Origin: Wolfiporia cocos
Lineage: Eukaryota > Basidiomycota > Agaricomycetes > Polyporales > Phaeolaceae
Reading direction: 5' to 3'
Length of the DNA stretch: 64,000 nucleotides
Assembly: GCA_029448655.1 (NCBI GenBank)
Contig: JACCLO010000014.1
Coordinates: 186,001-250,000 of the forward strand
The notes below the pieces were generated by a model. It saw nothing but the letters and a program-made list of their open reading frames with translations. It was not told the origin of the DNA and made no database searches. The translations under genes and the position numbers were made by a program. Positions within the stretch are counted from its first letter, which is position 1, and every line of letters begins with the position of its first letter. Shown here piece after piece: positions 1 through 9,718 of the stretch.

Positions 1-1698
1 GGGTATATTCCCCGGGGATTGCCCGAAGAAGACAACCCGACATCGGTGCCAGCCGCGGGAGAAAGGCTGAAAAGCCTCAAAAAGGCAAGGGAGAAGGCTA
101 TCGCCGCGCACGAACTAGCCCAAAAACGAATGGCCGGACGGACCCTGCGCAATTTGCCTAAACTTAGCAAGGGAGACAAGGTGTGGCTTGATGCCAAGAA
201 CCTCCACCTCCCGTACGAATCACGGAAGCTCGCTCCAAAAAGGGAGGGGCCGTTCACCATCGCCGAGAAGCTCGGGGCCGTCACGTACAGGCTGGCTCTG
301 CCCCCGCGGTGGAAGATACACCCGGTCTTCCATGCCTCGCTACTGAAACCGTTCAATGAGACAAGGGTGCACGGGCCCAATTACACGAAACCACCCCCGG
401 ACCTGGTCGAAGGGCACAAAGAGTACGAGGTCGATTCCATCCTGAATCAAAGGCAACATCGAGGGAAAAGGCAGTATCTGGTCCATTGGAAGGGCTACCC
501 AACCGCTGACGACTCGTGGGAAGACGCAACGAACTTGAAGAATTCCCCCGACCTCCTGGAGGACTACAAAAGTCGGCGGAGGGGGAGCAGAACCCGCCAG
601 GTCGAAGAAGTAACATGTCGACGCCTCCGCCTAGCCAACCCGACCGTCCCAGGGCGCCGACGCTGCGTTGGTCCCTCGCCGTCCGCATGGGATACCAGAC
701 AGGCAGGTGTTACGGGTGTTCCGAGGAGGCCCACCTCCGCATCCGCCATGCGCTCACCTGGCACAGGTCCGACGTTCCCCCGGGAGGTCATCCAACCCCC
801 TGGACCGATCGATTTGAGCTCGTACAGGAGCTCGCCGCCGTCTACGACAGCTATCAAGACGTCACCGAGCGGCTTGTCCAACTCGAACGGACAGTCCGCT
901 GGCAGAGACAGCAGCTTGGGCGGAACATCGATCAGTGGATCGACCACCTCGGGGCGTCGACGCCATCGCGAATCCGGAGAGAGTTCAACCAAGGAGAAGA
1001 AGGCCCGCGTCGCCCGCCCCGTCAGCGAAGCCCCGTCCCTCCAATGCCCTCCTGGCTACTCGACGACGATGAATTGGCTCGAATTGCAGAACCGTACGAT
1101 TTTATGGAATACCGCTCTCTGGTACCTGACCACGCTCCCCCTGAGACCTCCGCCGCAGGAGCTCGACCTGGAGAACCGGAGAGCCCTGCTCCTCATCCAC
1201 GAAGCAGCGAACGACGCCCAGTTCGAGAGGGGCCGAGCAGCGCTAGGATTGCCACCCCGCCGCTCACTGCCCCAGCTGACGACGAAGCTGGTCGACGATC
1301 TCCGTCAGTTGAGGTCATCAGCCGAGAGGAGTTCGAGCGGGGTCGCGACGCCTGGAACGACCCCCTTCTCAGTCTACCTAGATGGCTCCGGGAGCGCATC
1401 TGGGTCCACCACCACCACCAGCGGTACGAATCCGGCGACTATCTCCGCGACGTCCCCTCCGCTCGATCCCCGCCCAGGCCATCTCAGGCAGAGCCCTGTC
1501 GAAGCTGTGGCAGCCCCTACCACTGGATCCTCGACTGCCCCGACTACCGCTGCCCCACGTGTCGGGTATCCCAGCCCGGACATCGACGAGGGGAATGCGC
1601 GCCCTACCAGCTCTGGGTCCCTCCCGCCACGCCTCCTCTCCCCGATGGAGATGCAGGGTATAACGACCCCGACCCCGAGGCCCTTTGAGTGGCCGTGA
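1..1698 (+). CDS. Pol polyprotein, C-terminal part: integrase end, chromodomain, long tail (partial)
   Basis: Frame 1 is open from the first base, so the start is outside the window. The visible part begins in the integrase core end (GYIPRGLP), continues through the GPY/F module (GDKVWLDAKNL, then KREGPFTI and HPVFHASLLKPF), and then a chromodomain with YEVDSIL, YLVHWKGY and SWEDATNL, including the expected aromatic cage positions. Chromodomains of chromoviruses steer integration to histone-marked chromatin; that is family knowledge. After the chromodomain, at about base 590, the frame stays open for roughly 370 further codons. Most of that tail is Ser/Thr/Pro/Arg-rich low-complexity sequence, except for a block at about 1090-1330 (ILWNTALWYL to AALGLPP) that recurs in the second element. 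The tail overlaps another conserved ORF in a different frame (615-1688). No stop or frameshift is seen in this part. Confidence 0.88.
   Translation, partial: GYIPRGLPEEDNPTSVPAAGERLKSLKKAREKAIAAHELAQKRMAGRTLRNLPKLSKGDKVWLDAKNLHLPYESRKLAPKREGPFTIAEKLGAVTYRLALPPRWKIHPVFHASLLKPFNETRVHGPNYTKPPPDLVEGHKEYEVDSILNQRQHRGKRQYLVHWKGYPTADDSWEDATNLKNSPDLLEDYKSRRRGSRTRQVEEVTCRRLRLANPTVPGRRRCVGPSPSAWDTRQAGVTGVPRRPTSASAMRSPGTGPTFPREVIQPPGPIDLSSYRSSPPSTTAIKTSPSGLSNSNGQSAGRDSSLGGTSISGSTTSGRRRHRESGESSTKEKKARVARPVSEAPSLQCPPGYSTTMNWLELQNRTILWNTALWYLTTLPLRPPPQELDLENRRALLLIHEAANDAQFERGRAALGLPPRRSLPQLTTKLVDDLRQLRSSAERSSSGVATPGTTPFSVYLDGSGSASGSTTTTSGTNPATISATSPPLDPRPGHLRQSPVEAVAAPTTGSSTAPTTAAPRVGYPSPDIDEGNARPTSSGSLPPRLLSPMEMQGITTPTPRPFEWP
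615..1688 (+). CDS. ORF3: accessory double zinc-knuckle protein overlapping pol
   Basis: An ATG in the context taacATGTCGACG opens a 357-aa frame running inside the pol reading frame. The second element has an ORF in the same relative position starting with the same ATGTCGACG (23480), which is why this ATG was chosen. The protein has an N-terminal helical region (IRHALTWHR, WIDHLGA), a disordered Arg/Pro/Ser middle, the motif SVEVISREEFERG, and a C-terminal pair of CCHC knuckles at 1497-1598: C-X2-C-X4-H-X4-C then C-X2-C-X6-H-X4-C. These match the other copy in spacing and in surrounding residues (HWxLDCPDY, QPGHR). Zinc knuckles suggest nucleic-acid binding, as in Gag nucleocapsid, but the function is unknown. 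I do not recognise a named family. The alternative, a chance open frame, is unlikely given conservation in two diverged copies. Confidence 0.72.
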   Translation: MSTPPPSQPDRPRAPTLRWSLAVRMGYQTGRCYGCSEEAHLRIRHALTWHRSDVPPGGHPTPWTDRFELVQELAAVYDSYQDVTERLVQLERTVRWQRQQLGRNIDQWIDHLGASTPSRIRREFNQGEEGPRRPPRQRSPVPPMPSWLLDDDELARIAEPYDFMEYRSLVPDHAPPETSAAGARPGEPESPAPHPRSSERRPVREGPSSARIATPPLTAPADDEAGRRSPSVEVISREEFERGRDAWNDPLLSLPRWLRERIWVHHHHQRYESGDYLRDVPSARSPPRPSQAEPCRSCGSPYHWILDCPDYRCPTCRVSQPGHRRGECAPYQLWVPPATPPLPDGDAGYNDPDPEAL

Positions 1699-1730
1699 TG
1701 CTTGGATTTCATCGAGGGCGATGACGGCTT

Positions 1731-1743
1731 AGGAGGGGGGTGA
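1731..1743 (+). other. Polypurine tract, element 1
   Basis: The purine run aggagggggg followed by tga lies directly before the TGTTACG start of the 3' LTR. This is where plus-strand DNA synthesis is primed in LTR retrotransposons. The second element has a comparable run (agggaggggctga) in the same place. Confidence 0.7.
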
Positions 1744-2277
1744 TGTTACGATCCGTATGAATCCGTATATTTTGACGCCTCACTGGAGAGGAGGACTTAG
1801 CGTTCAACCGCTGTATTGACCGATTATTCTTAGGGTCCCTGCTCAACCACCGACCCTCGTTTCATGTACAACAACCCTATGCCCCTAGTCTCATAGCGTA
1901 TCAGGTTCTAGGTGATATCTGTTGTATATCTACAGAGCTTCTACGTTTCAGCCATTGTTGCGCTCAACCGCAGCGTTTCGGCTTAGTTATCGTAGCGTAC
2001 TAACCTTATGGACTTAGTGGTAGCAGTACCAAGGACACTATGACCCCGATTACAGAATCGTAGTATAAAGACCCTGTTGTAAATACTGGCCGAGTTCCTC
2101 AGCTCGACCTTGTTGAATTACAAGGATCCTATACTCGTTCTCAAAAGACTTAAGCAATTAAGTCTGCAGCCAGTATATCGACGCTCGACTCTGCTGAGTC
2201 CGACGAGTAGTGCGCTACTCGATACGCTGAGTAACTCGACTTAACATCTCAGCTGAACGGATATTCGATCCGTAACA
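1744..2277 (+). repeat. 3' LTR of element 1 (534 bp)
   Basis: Starts TGTTACG and ends CGTAACA, giving inverted TG..CA termini. A TATA-like box (gtataaag, 2063-2070) is followed about 30 bp later by TCAGCTCGACCTT (2099-2111). The same motif lies at the same distance below the TATA box in the LTRs of the other gypsy copies and is complementary to the primer site seen in the full-length element. The tail is palindrome-rich. Confidence 0.88.
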
Positions 2278-2654
2278 AAGGTTGAGCTGAGGAACTCAAT
2301 CAGTATTTACATCAGGTTATATACTGTGATCCTATAACTGGGGTCATAGTGTCCTTGGTACTGCTACCACTAAGTCCATAAGGCTAGCATACTAAGATGA
2401 CAAATACGAAGTGTTGCGGTTGAGCACAACAAGGGATGAAACATAAGAATTCTGTGGTTAGACACATGATATCAACTAGAACCTGATATGCTGCGAGGCT
2501 AAGGGCACAGGGCTGTTATACATGAAATGAGGGTCACCAGTTGAGCGGGGATCCCTAGAAATGAGTGCACAATGGAGCGGTTGAACACTAAGTCCTCTCT
2601 CCCAGTGGAGCATCAGATAGTAGAGCTTCGAGTATATTCGTACAGACCGTAACA
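2278..2654 (-). repeat. Truncated reverse-oriented gypsy LTR (target of element 1)
   Basis: Read on the minus strand from 2654 it begins TGTTACGG and follows the U3 part of the element 1 LTR with clear divergence, down to the motif CAGCTCAACCTT. There it meets the right end of element 1. The rest of this LTR should therefore lie to the left of element 1, outside the window. Element 1 inserted into it with a probable AAGGT duplication. Confidence 0.78.
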
Positions 2655-2967
2655 GGTAGCAGAGATCAATTTTGTGGTGATGCCTAAAATGGGGACAAGC
2701 CAATTACAATCAGAGTTAGAGGGCTTCATCTGTCTCTGTTCATAAATCCTTTACTCAAATGAATCAGCAGCTGGACAATTAGATCCATCTCAGCTGCTAT
2801 GCTCCTGCTGTCCAGCTGCATTTGATTAAATATGCAATCTGGAAATGATCTATGGTGCCAATGGCCTAGTCACTGCCTCTTTTGTACAAGTCTTACTGCT
2901 TGCTCAGATTGGTGCCTAGAGACAATTGGTCTAGCCAACATGCTTAGATTGAACATGTAACAAAATG
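2655..2967. other. AT-rich flank, no gene seen
   Basis: About 310 bp without a convincing ORF. The last eight bases (2960-2967, ACAAAATG) are the left target site duplication of the KDZ transposon. Confidence 0.6.
2960..2967. repeat. KDZ transposon left target site duplication
   Basis: ACAAAATG, identical to 13687-13694 just outside the right TIR. Confidence 0.9.
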
Positions 2968-3978
2968 CACCTGTACATTACCCAATCGATAGCTAATTAG
3001 CTTGGCCTACACGTGAGGCGCGCATAGCCAGTTAGCTTACAATTCGCGTTCAAGGCGTGCTGCCAGTTTCCTCCTGAGGTAGCCTGAGAAATTACCTTTT
3101 ATAACAACATGTACTGTGAGCGCTGCCGACAGGGCGCTGCCGGCTCGGCACAGGATTCCCGCGCCCAACGACGCGCGCGCGCCCTTCGGCGCCTCGCCGC
3201 CGCCGTCGCGCACGATGAGCGCGGCTCCTACCTCAATACTCGGCCTTTTCGCACGGTTCTTTCTACGTTACTAGGTTAATAGATAGTCTGAATACGATTA
3301 TGACAACGATTTGCGTAATATATGAGGTCTTTGGGGTGGATTGACGGGCGAATCCTTGGATGACGCGGGACGGGCGGCCCGAGGCACGTGCAGCCTGGCG
3401 CGCGCCTCTCCTAGCGGCTGTCAGCGCCTAATGAGCCGCGCGCCGCGCGCCCGGGGAAGCGCCCTATCGCGCCTGGGGAAGCGCCCTGCCGCCGCCGCAG
3501 CGCACGATGAGCACGGGTCCCGCGTCGACGGCAATCATTTCACGCGAATTTTTTTGCTTTCTATAGTTCTCAAACGTTATAGATTCAATTGTAGAAATTA
3601 AATTCGAATAGAACTGATATTTGGGATGGATGGGTGGCCGGTTTGTGGATGACGCGCGCCCTGGAGCACGTGCACCGCTCGGCGCCTGCGCCCTCCAGTG
3701 GCTGTTGGCGCCTAGTGATCGGCGCAGATGGCGCGCGTCTATCTTATCGGCTCAAGATGGCTCAGCAAACCTTCGTATGCTGAGTGTTCTCTTGCTCACC
3801 TTAGCTTTCCGATGGCTCTAATGATAAAATCCAAGCTGTCATCGAATCTGGTGTCCTCTGACACCAGCTATCTCTTCAGGTGCGTTTTCTAACTCAGCTT
3901 ACCATATCTTATCTAACGGGCGCTCTGCTCGATCTCCGATGCATCCCTCGACCTCAGTACAAACACCAGCACTCCTAG
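2968..3978 (+). repeat. Left terminal inverted repeat of KDZ transposon (1,011 bp)
   Basis: This sequence is the reverse complement of 12676-13686 with only a few scattered differences, mostly near the inner end (around 3920-3950). It contains a very GC-rich core with gcgcgcgc tracts. Small ORFs inside it (for example 3341-3601 and 3621-3821) simply mirror those at 13053-13313 and 12833-13033 and are not treated as genes. The inner border is where the right copy meets the solo-LTR-like element and its duplication. Confidence 0.92.
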
Positions 3979-4080
3979 CGAATCTAGGCTACCTCTCCGA
4001 TGGCTCTAATGATAAAATCCAAGCTGCTATCGAATTCGCTATCTGTCTAAGACGAGTTTGTCTCTTTCGCTGTACTGATT
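3812..4080 (+). repeat. Subterminal direct repeats of KDZ transposon
   Basis: The unit beginning gatggctctaatgataaaat occurs at about 3812 and again at about 4001, roughly 190 bp apart. Related units occur in reverse orientation near the right end (about 11870-11885 and 12820-12835). Subterminal repeats are typical transposase-binding regions; that role is inferred. Confidence 0.65.
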
Positions 4081-4301
4081 GTTCTCTACGTTCCTGACTT
4101 CTCGCCGATCGTGATCGATTGATCTCTTGCGCTTCGTTTCTTTTCGGAGCGCCAGGTCTTTGATCTCCGTTATCCATCACGTGCTGTAATAATACATTGT
4201 GCGAAGTGCTCGTCTTCCCTAAGCCTGAGCGTGCGCGCTGCTTCTGAGGGCTTTCTCTGTTCCTGCTTTCCTTCTAAATACTACTTGCTGTATATATCTC
4301 C

Positions 4302-7300
4302 ATGAGCAATCGCAGGGGGCTCTCTCGTAAGGCTACGGTGTCTTGTGGGCAAGGCATAGGCAAGTCCTCAGTAAGTAAGGTCATGAACCAGCGCGAACTA
4401 TTCAAGGAGAGGAAAAGAGTTAGAGAGCGTTACGAGATGTGTCTTTCCGGTGCGTAATACATATTTCTTCTGTATTTCGCGATTTTACGTCTGCATCAGC
4501 ACTTGGTCCCCAATCGCGCAAGGCGCTCGCTGAAATGTGTGGCGACAATCAGCCAATGGATATCGACGACACGACATCAATTCATGATTGGATGGGCGAC
4601 ACTTTGCAGGATGATGAGGAGTGGGAGACCCTTCCAGGCGAGGTTAGAAATAATGCGGACTTCATGTATGCGCTACGGGACATTGCAGGATCGCGGTGCG
4701 TAGCAAAGTGCTTGACTCGTCCTTCAACTAATCTTAGCAGGCTGTACAAGCTGAGGAAGAGGAACGATGGGCGTACTTGGCGTCAGCGCACGCAAAACAT
4801 GGACGAAAATTGGCGGCTTGTACTCCCGGAGATCACGGAGGCGTACGTCGACTGGCGGTATTCCGATTGCAGACCGAATGCCGATCTGCTACCTTCGCGT
4901 TATGACTTTGAGATCAACGTTTTCGATATATACTCTTTAGAAACGTCCGTCCATATCCGGCGCCCTCCTGAGGCGCGCTCTGTTGCGGAGGCAATCGTCA
5001 TGTATGGGTACCTCGGCACGACCCCAATTAATCCCTCGCTGGCGATATCATTAAGGACTCTGGAGCTTATGTTTTCTCTGAGACTTTTCAAAGCCTCTCT
5101 TAGTATTGAATCTGTCTGTAAAGTGATCTGCTATTTGTACAAGGTAGGAGAGAATCAGTTCAGAACTGTCGGTTACTCACTCTATGTTCAGACTCCATAC
5201 AGACAAGAATTGAGGACCGCCATTTCAGACGCGTTTGACATATATCTGCGCATGCGGCGTATAGTAGACAAGCAGGTTCTAGCTGCATTAGGACGCGATA
5301 CGCCCAACTGGCGTGCTCTCTACGCGTGTCCGGCTTGCGGATATGAGGTACGTTGTTGCCGATCTGTCTATTCGCATACTAATTAACTTTAGCTTGATGG
5401 CGAGCCACCCATGAAATGGAAGCGGCTCATCTGTATGGACGGCAACAATTCTTTGAAACGTCTGGCTACCATCAACGGACGTATGCGGGGCGATGTACGC
5501 GTCTTCGAAGACAGCAATTATTACCTACCACAGTCCTACGTCGACCGCTTCGCGGACGAGGTCCAATCCCGTAGGCAGCCGCGAAACAACCCATCAGAAA
5601 ATGATAGCGAAGACGAGGATGACGTCGCTCAGGGCGGCGAGGGTGATCCGACCGACAGCGCGGCGGATGGGTCAGCATATGAACCTTGTACCAAGAATTG
5701 GAAGGCGGCAGCGTCCGATGAAAAAAAGAGAATGTGGGGCATTTTTGATGAGTGTGGAATTTTTGCCAGTGCCTGTCGGCACGGTTTTATACTGTGGATT
5801 ACTGATATGATACAAAGTGGCGAACTGTAAGTACTATTTTATTTTCTGTCTACTTTCTGACATTTTATCAGTGCCAAGTATCCCCTCTCTACAATCTCCA
5901 AGGTACTTGAAGTATTCGGAGACCGCGTTCTTGTCGGATACGACATAGGATGCGAATTTGAGGGCACGATCAGGCGCAGCTCACTGGGGTCGCGATGGCA
6001 ATCCAACGGATGCCGATGCTGTGTAAATGCATTCCATGGATATACTCACTGTTATCCATGCCAGACGCGAAACCACCCCAATGTAATTGAGGGCGCCGGG
6101 ATAGAGGATTTGGAGACCCTCGAACGTATATTCAGCTCTTCCAACAGTCTCGCGTCGATTACGCGTCATGCGTCAGCATATCGGCGCCGCCTCCTTATCG
6201 ACACTTATTTCCGACAATGGGATGATGAGAAGTACACAAACCTGTCTACAATGATCCTCAATAACTATAAGCAGGCCTTGGACATGATAGAATCCGAATC
6301 CCTTGCACTGGATGAAGCCATGAGGTCACTCAAAATCACTCGAAATGAAATTGATGCCTGGCACGAAGAAGAACGCGCATACTTTCAGCAGCTCGGGAGC
6401 GAGTCCGCCGAACATGTTCACGCGATAGCGTACGTCGAGGCGTTACAAGAGTTACGTGCGACAACCGCGGAGCTTGAGGGCGTATCGACCCAATTCTATC
6501 GTACCGCGCCCGCAGAAATTCGTTTTGCCCTGCCTACAACAAGTGCGGTCGATTACAATGCTGATACATCGCGTACCCGGAAACTCGAGACCAGGCGCAA
6601 ATATCTACGCGAACGCCAAGCGACGCTCACGCGTGAGGTCACAGAGATGGAGGCGCAGTTGGGTATTGCCAAGCGATGGGAGGTCACAGATTATGAGTAT
6701 ACGGAAACATTGAAGTATATGGCAACACGACAGTATCACCGCGCATTAGAAAACCTTCACCGCCTTGTCATACAACGTCTGTTCGAGTTGCACAAGATGA
6801 ATATCGCGCGATCGGGTGAGTATTTAGCTGTTCAACATCGCCACTTATCTGACGCGGTTGTGCAGGATATCGCGTCCGCACTCATATCGCCAAGTCTTTA
6901 CAAGCTCGTTCTAAGGCAATTCGGAATGCTGTCAAAGTATACAATAGAGCGGCCCTCAGCTTGGATCCACCGATGCCTACAGTGGATTGGGAGCAGGTAT
7001 CTCACTATAGCTTCCTTGATGAATTCCATTTACTACAGGACACTCGAAATGACGTTCGTGACAAGCCCTGGACAAGACCCGCTATCCGAGAAACAATGAG
7101 ACAGGCTCGTAGGCTCGATCGCGCTCGCGAGGAATTAACGCGTTGCAATATTGAGGCGCGTCGATTACATACGTCTATTTGCGACGAAGACGCGCATTTT
7201 ACGAGGATATTGAACCACTTGAAGTCCGAAGGCTCTCAAATTTATGGCGCGGTTGCTGAATACTGCGAACGCCGTCGCAATATCAACGCACGCCATCTCA

Positions 7301-7590
7301 AGCGACTTCAACAGTTATACGCGTTAAAGGGCTTCACCGGCACGCCGAGCCCTGGTGCTCGTAAAGGGGATGCGGCGATTGGTGGTGTATTGCTCGCGCA
7401 GACAGATAAAGCGGCAGAGAGTGCAGCGCGAGTGGGCAGGATCGCTACTCGAGTAGAGACAGGCGGAAGCAGGGCAGAGGGCGAGGTTAGTGTAGAGACA
7501 AGAATTTCAGATGACGAGGGAGACGAAGACGACGAGGGAGAAGCGGAAGTGGATGCACTAGTGGATTTTGTATGTAACCTTGCCATGTAG
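4302..7590 (+). CDS. KDZ-family transposase, five exons, apparently intact
   Basis: Exons 4302-4449, 4500-5347, 5393-5826, 5872-6815 and 6866-7590 join in frame to 1,032 aa with no stop; all introns are 45-50 bp and GT-AG. The protein shows the KDZ layout: a basic N-terminus (FKERKRVRERYE), a zinc-like CPACGYE near residue 326, CMDGNNSLKR with a catalytic-type Asp near 348, an acidic spacer, ACRHGF near 460 and DMIQSGEL, then YDIGCEF with a second Asp near 501, NAFHGYTH and CQTRNHP, and EDLETLERIFSSSN. A long helical C-terminal region follows (ALSLDPPMPT, FLDEFHLLQDTR) ending in an acidic stretch. The RNase H-fold DDE chemistry is family knowledge and the exact third acidic residue is inferred. 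It is the first gene of the transposon, about 320 bp inside the left TIR. A TATA-like tatatat lies just upstream of the ATG. Start chosen because exon 1 splices in phase and gives the basic N-terminus. Confidence 0.9.
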
Positions 7591-7779
7591 TTGCACTCAA
7601 ACAATCCTTGAATTAGTGGTGAGGCGGCTGCTTCTCACATATTGCATTGCTGCATTCAATCAACTCACGAGAACTTGGGTTATTCATTTTCTAAGCTAAT
7701 AAATTGTCATCTTATGTGTTCAGACATAGAACAAGCTCAAATAGCATCCAATTTTGCATGTGGCCAAAAGGGACGCAGC
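7591..7779. other. Short spacer after KDZ transposase
   Basis: AT-rich 3' flank of the transposase gene with the sequence ctaataaattgt near 7696, which may act in polyadenylation. No ORF is supported. Confidence 0.4.
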
Positions 7780-7933
7780 AGGCGAGCGAGATGGTAGTGG
7801 GGAGTGGACGCTGATCGAGCTGAGACGCGACTCGCGACTCGCGACTCATGCTCTCCACTGAGCATGAGTCGCGAGTCGCGAGTCGCGTCTCAGCTCGATC
7901 AGCGTCCACTCCCCACTACCATCTCGCTCGCCT
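7780..7933. repeat. Perfect 74-bp inverted repeat with 6-bp loop
   Basis: Bases 7780-7853 are the exact reverse complement of 7860-7933; the loop is tccact (7854-7859). I compared the arms base by base and found no mismatch. Each arm includes three tandem copies of a gcgagtc unit. It lies 43 bp upstream of the ATG of the next gene, in its likely promoter or 5' UTR. The mirrored ORFs on both strands here are an artefact of the palindrome. If transcribed it would form a very stable hairpin; whether it regulates, feeds small RNAs or is a scar is unknown. Confidence 0.9.
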
Positions 7934-7975
7934 CACGTCTCATTTCAGTCACACTCACTATTGCTGTTACTCAAC

Positions 7976-9292
7976 ATGTCTGGCCCTTGTGTAGTTCTTG
8001 GAGGCTCCCAACCTGGAATTTACGACGTCCGGTAAGTGCATATTATTATGGCAAATGGCGTGAAGGTTGACATTTGCTCGACAGCCCACGAGGACTTGCT
8101 GAGAAGCACTGGCCCTATCCGTTTCCGATCGTCATTCATTGCAACAATCAAACAGAAGCGGAGAAGCTCTACCATATTCAAGAGAAGCACTTCAAATCCG
8201 CGATGACCGATGATCCTCCGGCGCATATCGTTACGCAGATCGTCGAGAATTTGCATGACTCCCGGGCACTCGGCATCATCGAAGGTCTTCTCGACGTCAA
8301 GAGTTTTCATGTAGTTTTATATGGACGCAAAACTGGTATATTCTTCAAGTGGTAAGACATTATATTGCATGCAATATATTCTTGAACCTATCGACCATCA
8401 GGGATCAAGTCTACCCCCTTACCCATGGCTTCTCTGGCCAGCAACACAAATCTTTCAAAACGCTTGCCGACGCGATCAAATATTACTGCTACAAAGGTGC
8501 AGAGTCGCTTAACGTAGGAGGAAACGTTACCGATATTTCGGAGAACGTGGACGGTGCGTCGTTAGCAGGTTGTGTTGCAGACTTATGAATTTATGACATG
8601 TCTAGAAGCTGCAACAGAAGGGTTAGACAACGTGATGTCCCAGATGTCAGGTGTGTATACCTTGATGTATGTGTGTTCCAAGCCACATGATTACATTGTT
8701 AACAATCACAGGATTATCTCTCGGGGAAAGCGTGTCCCAGAGCTCCGGGACGGCTCGCCAGCGTCCCCAAGGTCGTGCTGAATCGCAAGCAGCATATGTT
8801 CGCCATCTTCCTGTTCACGCAATGCCTCGCAACACGACTGTCAACACACACGCGCACGCAACGTCTCGTCCCGCGGTCGTCCATGCGCCCGCGGCCCCTC
8901 ATCTCCCCATTCGTACGTGCGAGCAGGACATGATACGACCCTACACCCAGCACTTCCTTCCCCCGCCGCCGCGCAGTACAGATAGGGGGGCCGAGCAACT
9001 TCTACAGCCCGCAGAGTGGGTGCACTACGTCGAACGAGGGTTTCGCGAAGTCACCCGTGTTCACACAGGGCAGCGCCCAGCTCTGCGCGATATTCCTATT
9101 GCGTCGCTCGGACTGCTTACTGACTATTACATAGAGACTCACGGGTACGATACGGAGACACGCCTGAGAATCGTTCAGGCTATCACCTACTCCAATTCTC
9201 GCGAGGAGTTCACGTCGACGTTGGCACCATACGGTGCCAACATCTCTGAGATGGACTTCCTTTACTACATTTACGAGCTCGGAAATCTATAG
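7976..9292 (+). CDS. Transposon passenger protein with RNase H1 N-terminal (hybrid-binding) like domain
   Basis: Exons 7976-8031, 8085-8351, 8402-8553, 8606-8650 and 8712-9292 join in frame to 366 aa. Around residues 95-140 it has FHVVLYGRKTGIFFKW followed by HGFSGQQHKSFKTLADA. This is the pattern of the RNase H1 N-terminal/viroplasmin fold (YxVxxGRxxGIYxxW...GxxxxxFKTxxEA), known to bind RNA/DNA hybrids or dsRNA. No catalytic RNase H domain follows. The middle is disordered with RPAVVHAPAAPHLPIR, and the C-terminus is a compact, probably helical region (EWVHYVERGFREVTR to FLYYIYELGNL) that I do not recognise. It lies between the palindrome and the HMG-box gene on the same strand, so it presumably belongs to the mobile cassette. 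The third and fourth introns are less certain than the others. The function in transposition is inference. Confidence 0.72.
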
Positions 9293-9718
9293 TTAGTCTT
9301 GCAACCCAGTCGCAATAGAACACCGTAATCGTTGGGTCCGCTAAGCTGCTAGAGAAGGAAGTTATCCTGGCACGCATTGTCCCATGCGTCCGCAACCTCT
9401 GCCAAGACAACTCCCAGCACGTCCGCGCTGCACTCGCAAACCAGATTAGTAACCGTGCGCCACTGCTCGGAAAGGACTCCACAATAGAGCATCTGCTTCC
9501 CTTGTTCCTCCATCGAATGAATGCCACAGTCTGTACAGACTGTGGCTAAGAGTGTGGCTGAACACTGGGACCATCACGTGTGCGCGAAGAAAATTCTTCT
9601 CGTCTTCGCTTCTTGACTTCTCGACTTCTCGACTTCTTGACTTCTCGCCCACGTTCTGCTTCCTCATCATTCAAAATCAAATCTCGCGCTCTCACGTTCT
9701 CGGGCCTCGTAGGCCGCT
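9293..9718. other. Spacer with C/T-rich leader before HMG-box gene
   Basis: Contains a pyrimidine-rich run with repeated cttctcgactt units (about 9595-9645) directly upstream of the next ATG, typical of fungal promoter or leader sequence. No supported ORF. Confidence 0.45.

Larger units (their letters stand above)
1..2277 (+). mobile_element. Ty3/gypsy chromodomain LTR retrotransposon, 3' portion (element 1)
   Basis: The right-hand part of an LTR retrotransposon whose 5' part lies beyond the window. It contains the end of pol (integrase C-terminal module and chromodomain), an overlapping extra ORF, a polypurine tract and a 3' LTR. It is clearly related to the full-length element at 16351-25297: the protein segments align from the first codon of the window. 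The right flank AAGGT (2278-2282) is the probable 5-bp target duplication, and the element sits inside an older reverse-oriented LTR (2278-2654). Confidence 0.9.

Noticed and set aside
1744..2654. Head-to-head LTR pair as a fold-back (snap-back) cDNA product
   Set aside because: The two LTRs are much too diverged to come from one cDNA; insertion of element 1 into an older reverse LTR explains the structure.
3341..3821. Two ORFs (86 and 66 aa) repeated exactly at 13053-13313 and 12833-13033 on the other strand
   Set aside because: They lie wholly in the GC-rich TIRs, so duplication follows from the TIR identity; no protein features.
7712..8070. Mirror-image ORFs on both strands with the same N-terminal protein sequence
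   Set aside because: Produced by the perfect palindrome at 7780-7933; the plus frame also conflicts with the splice structure of the gene starting at 7976.
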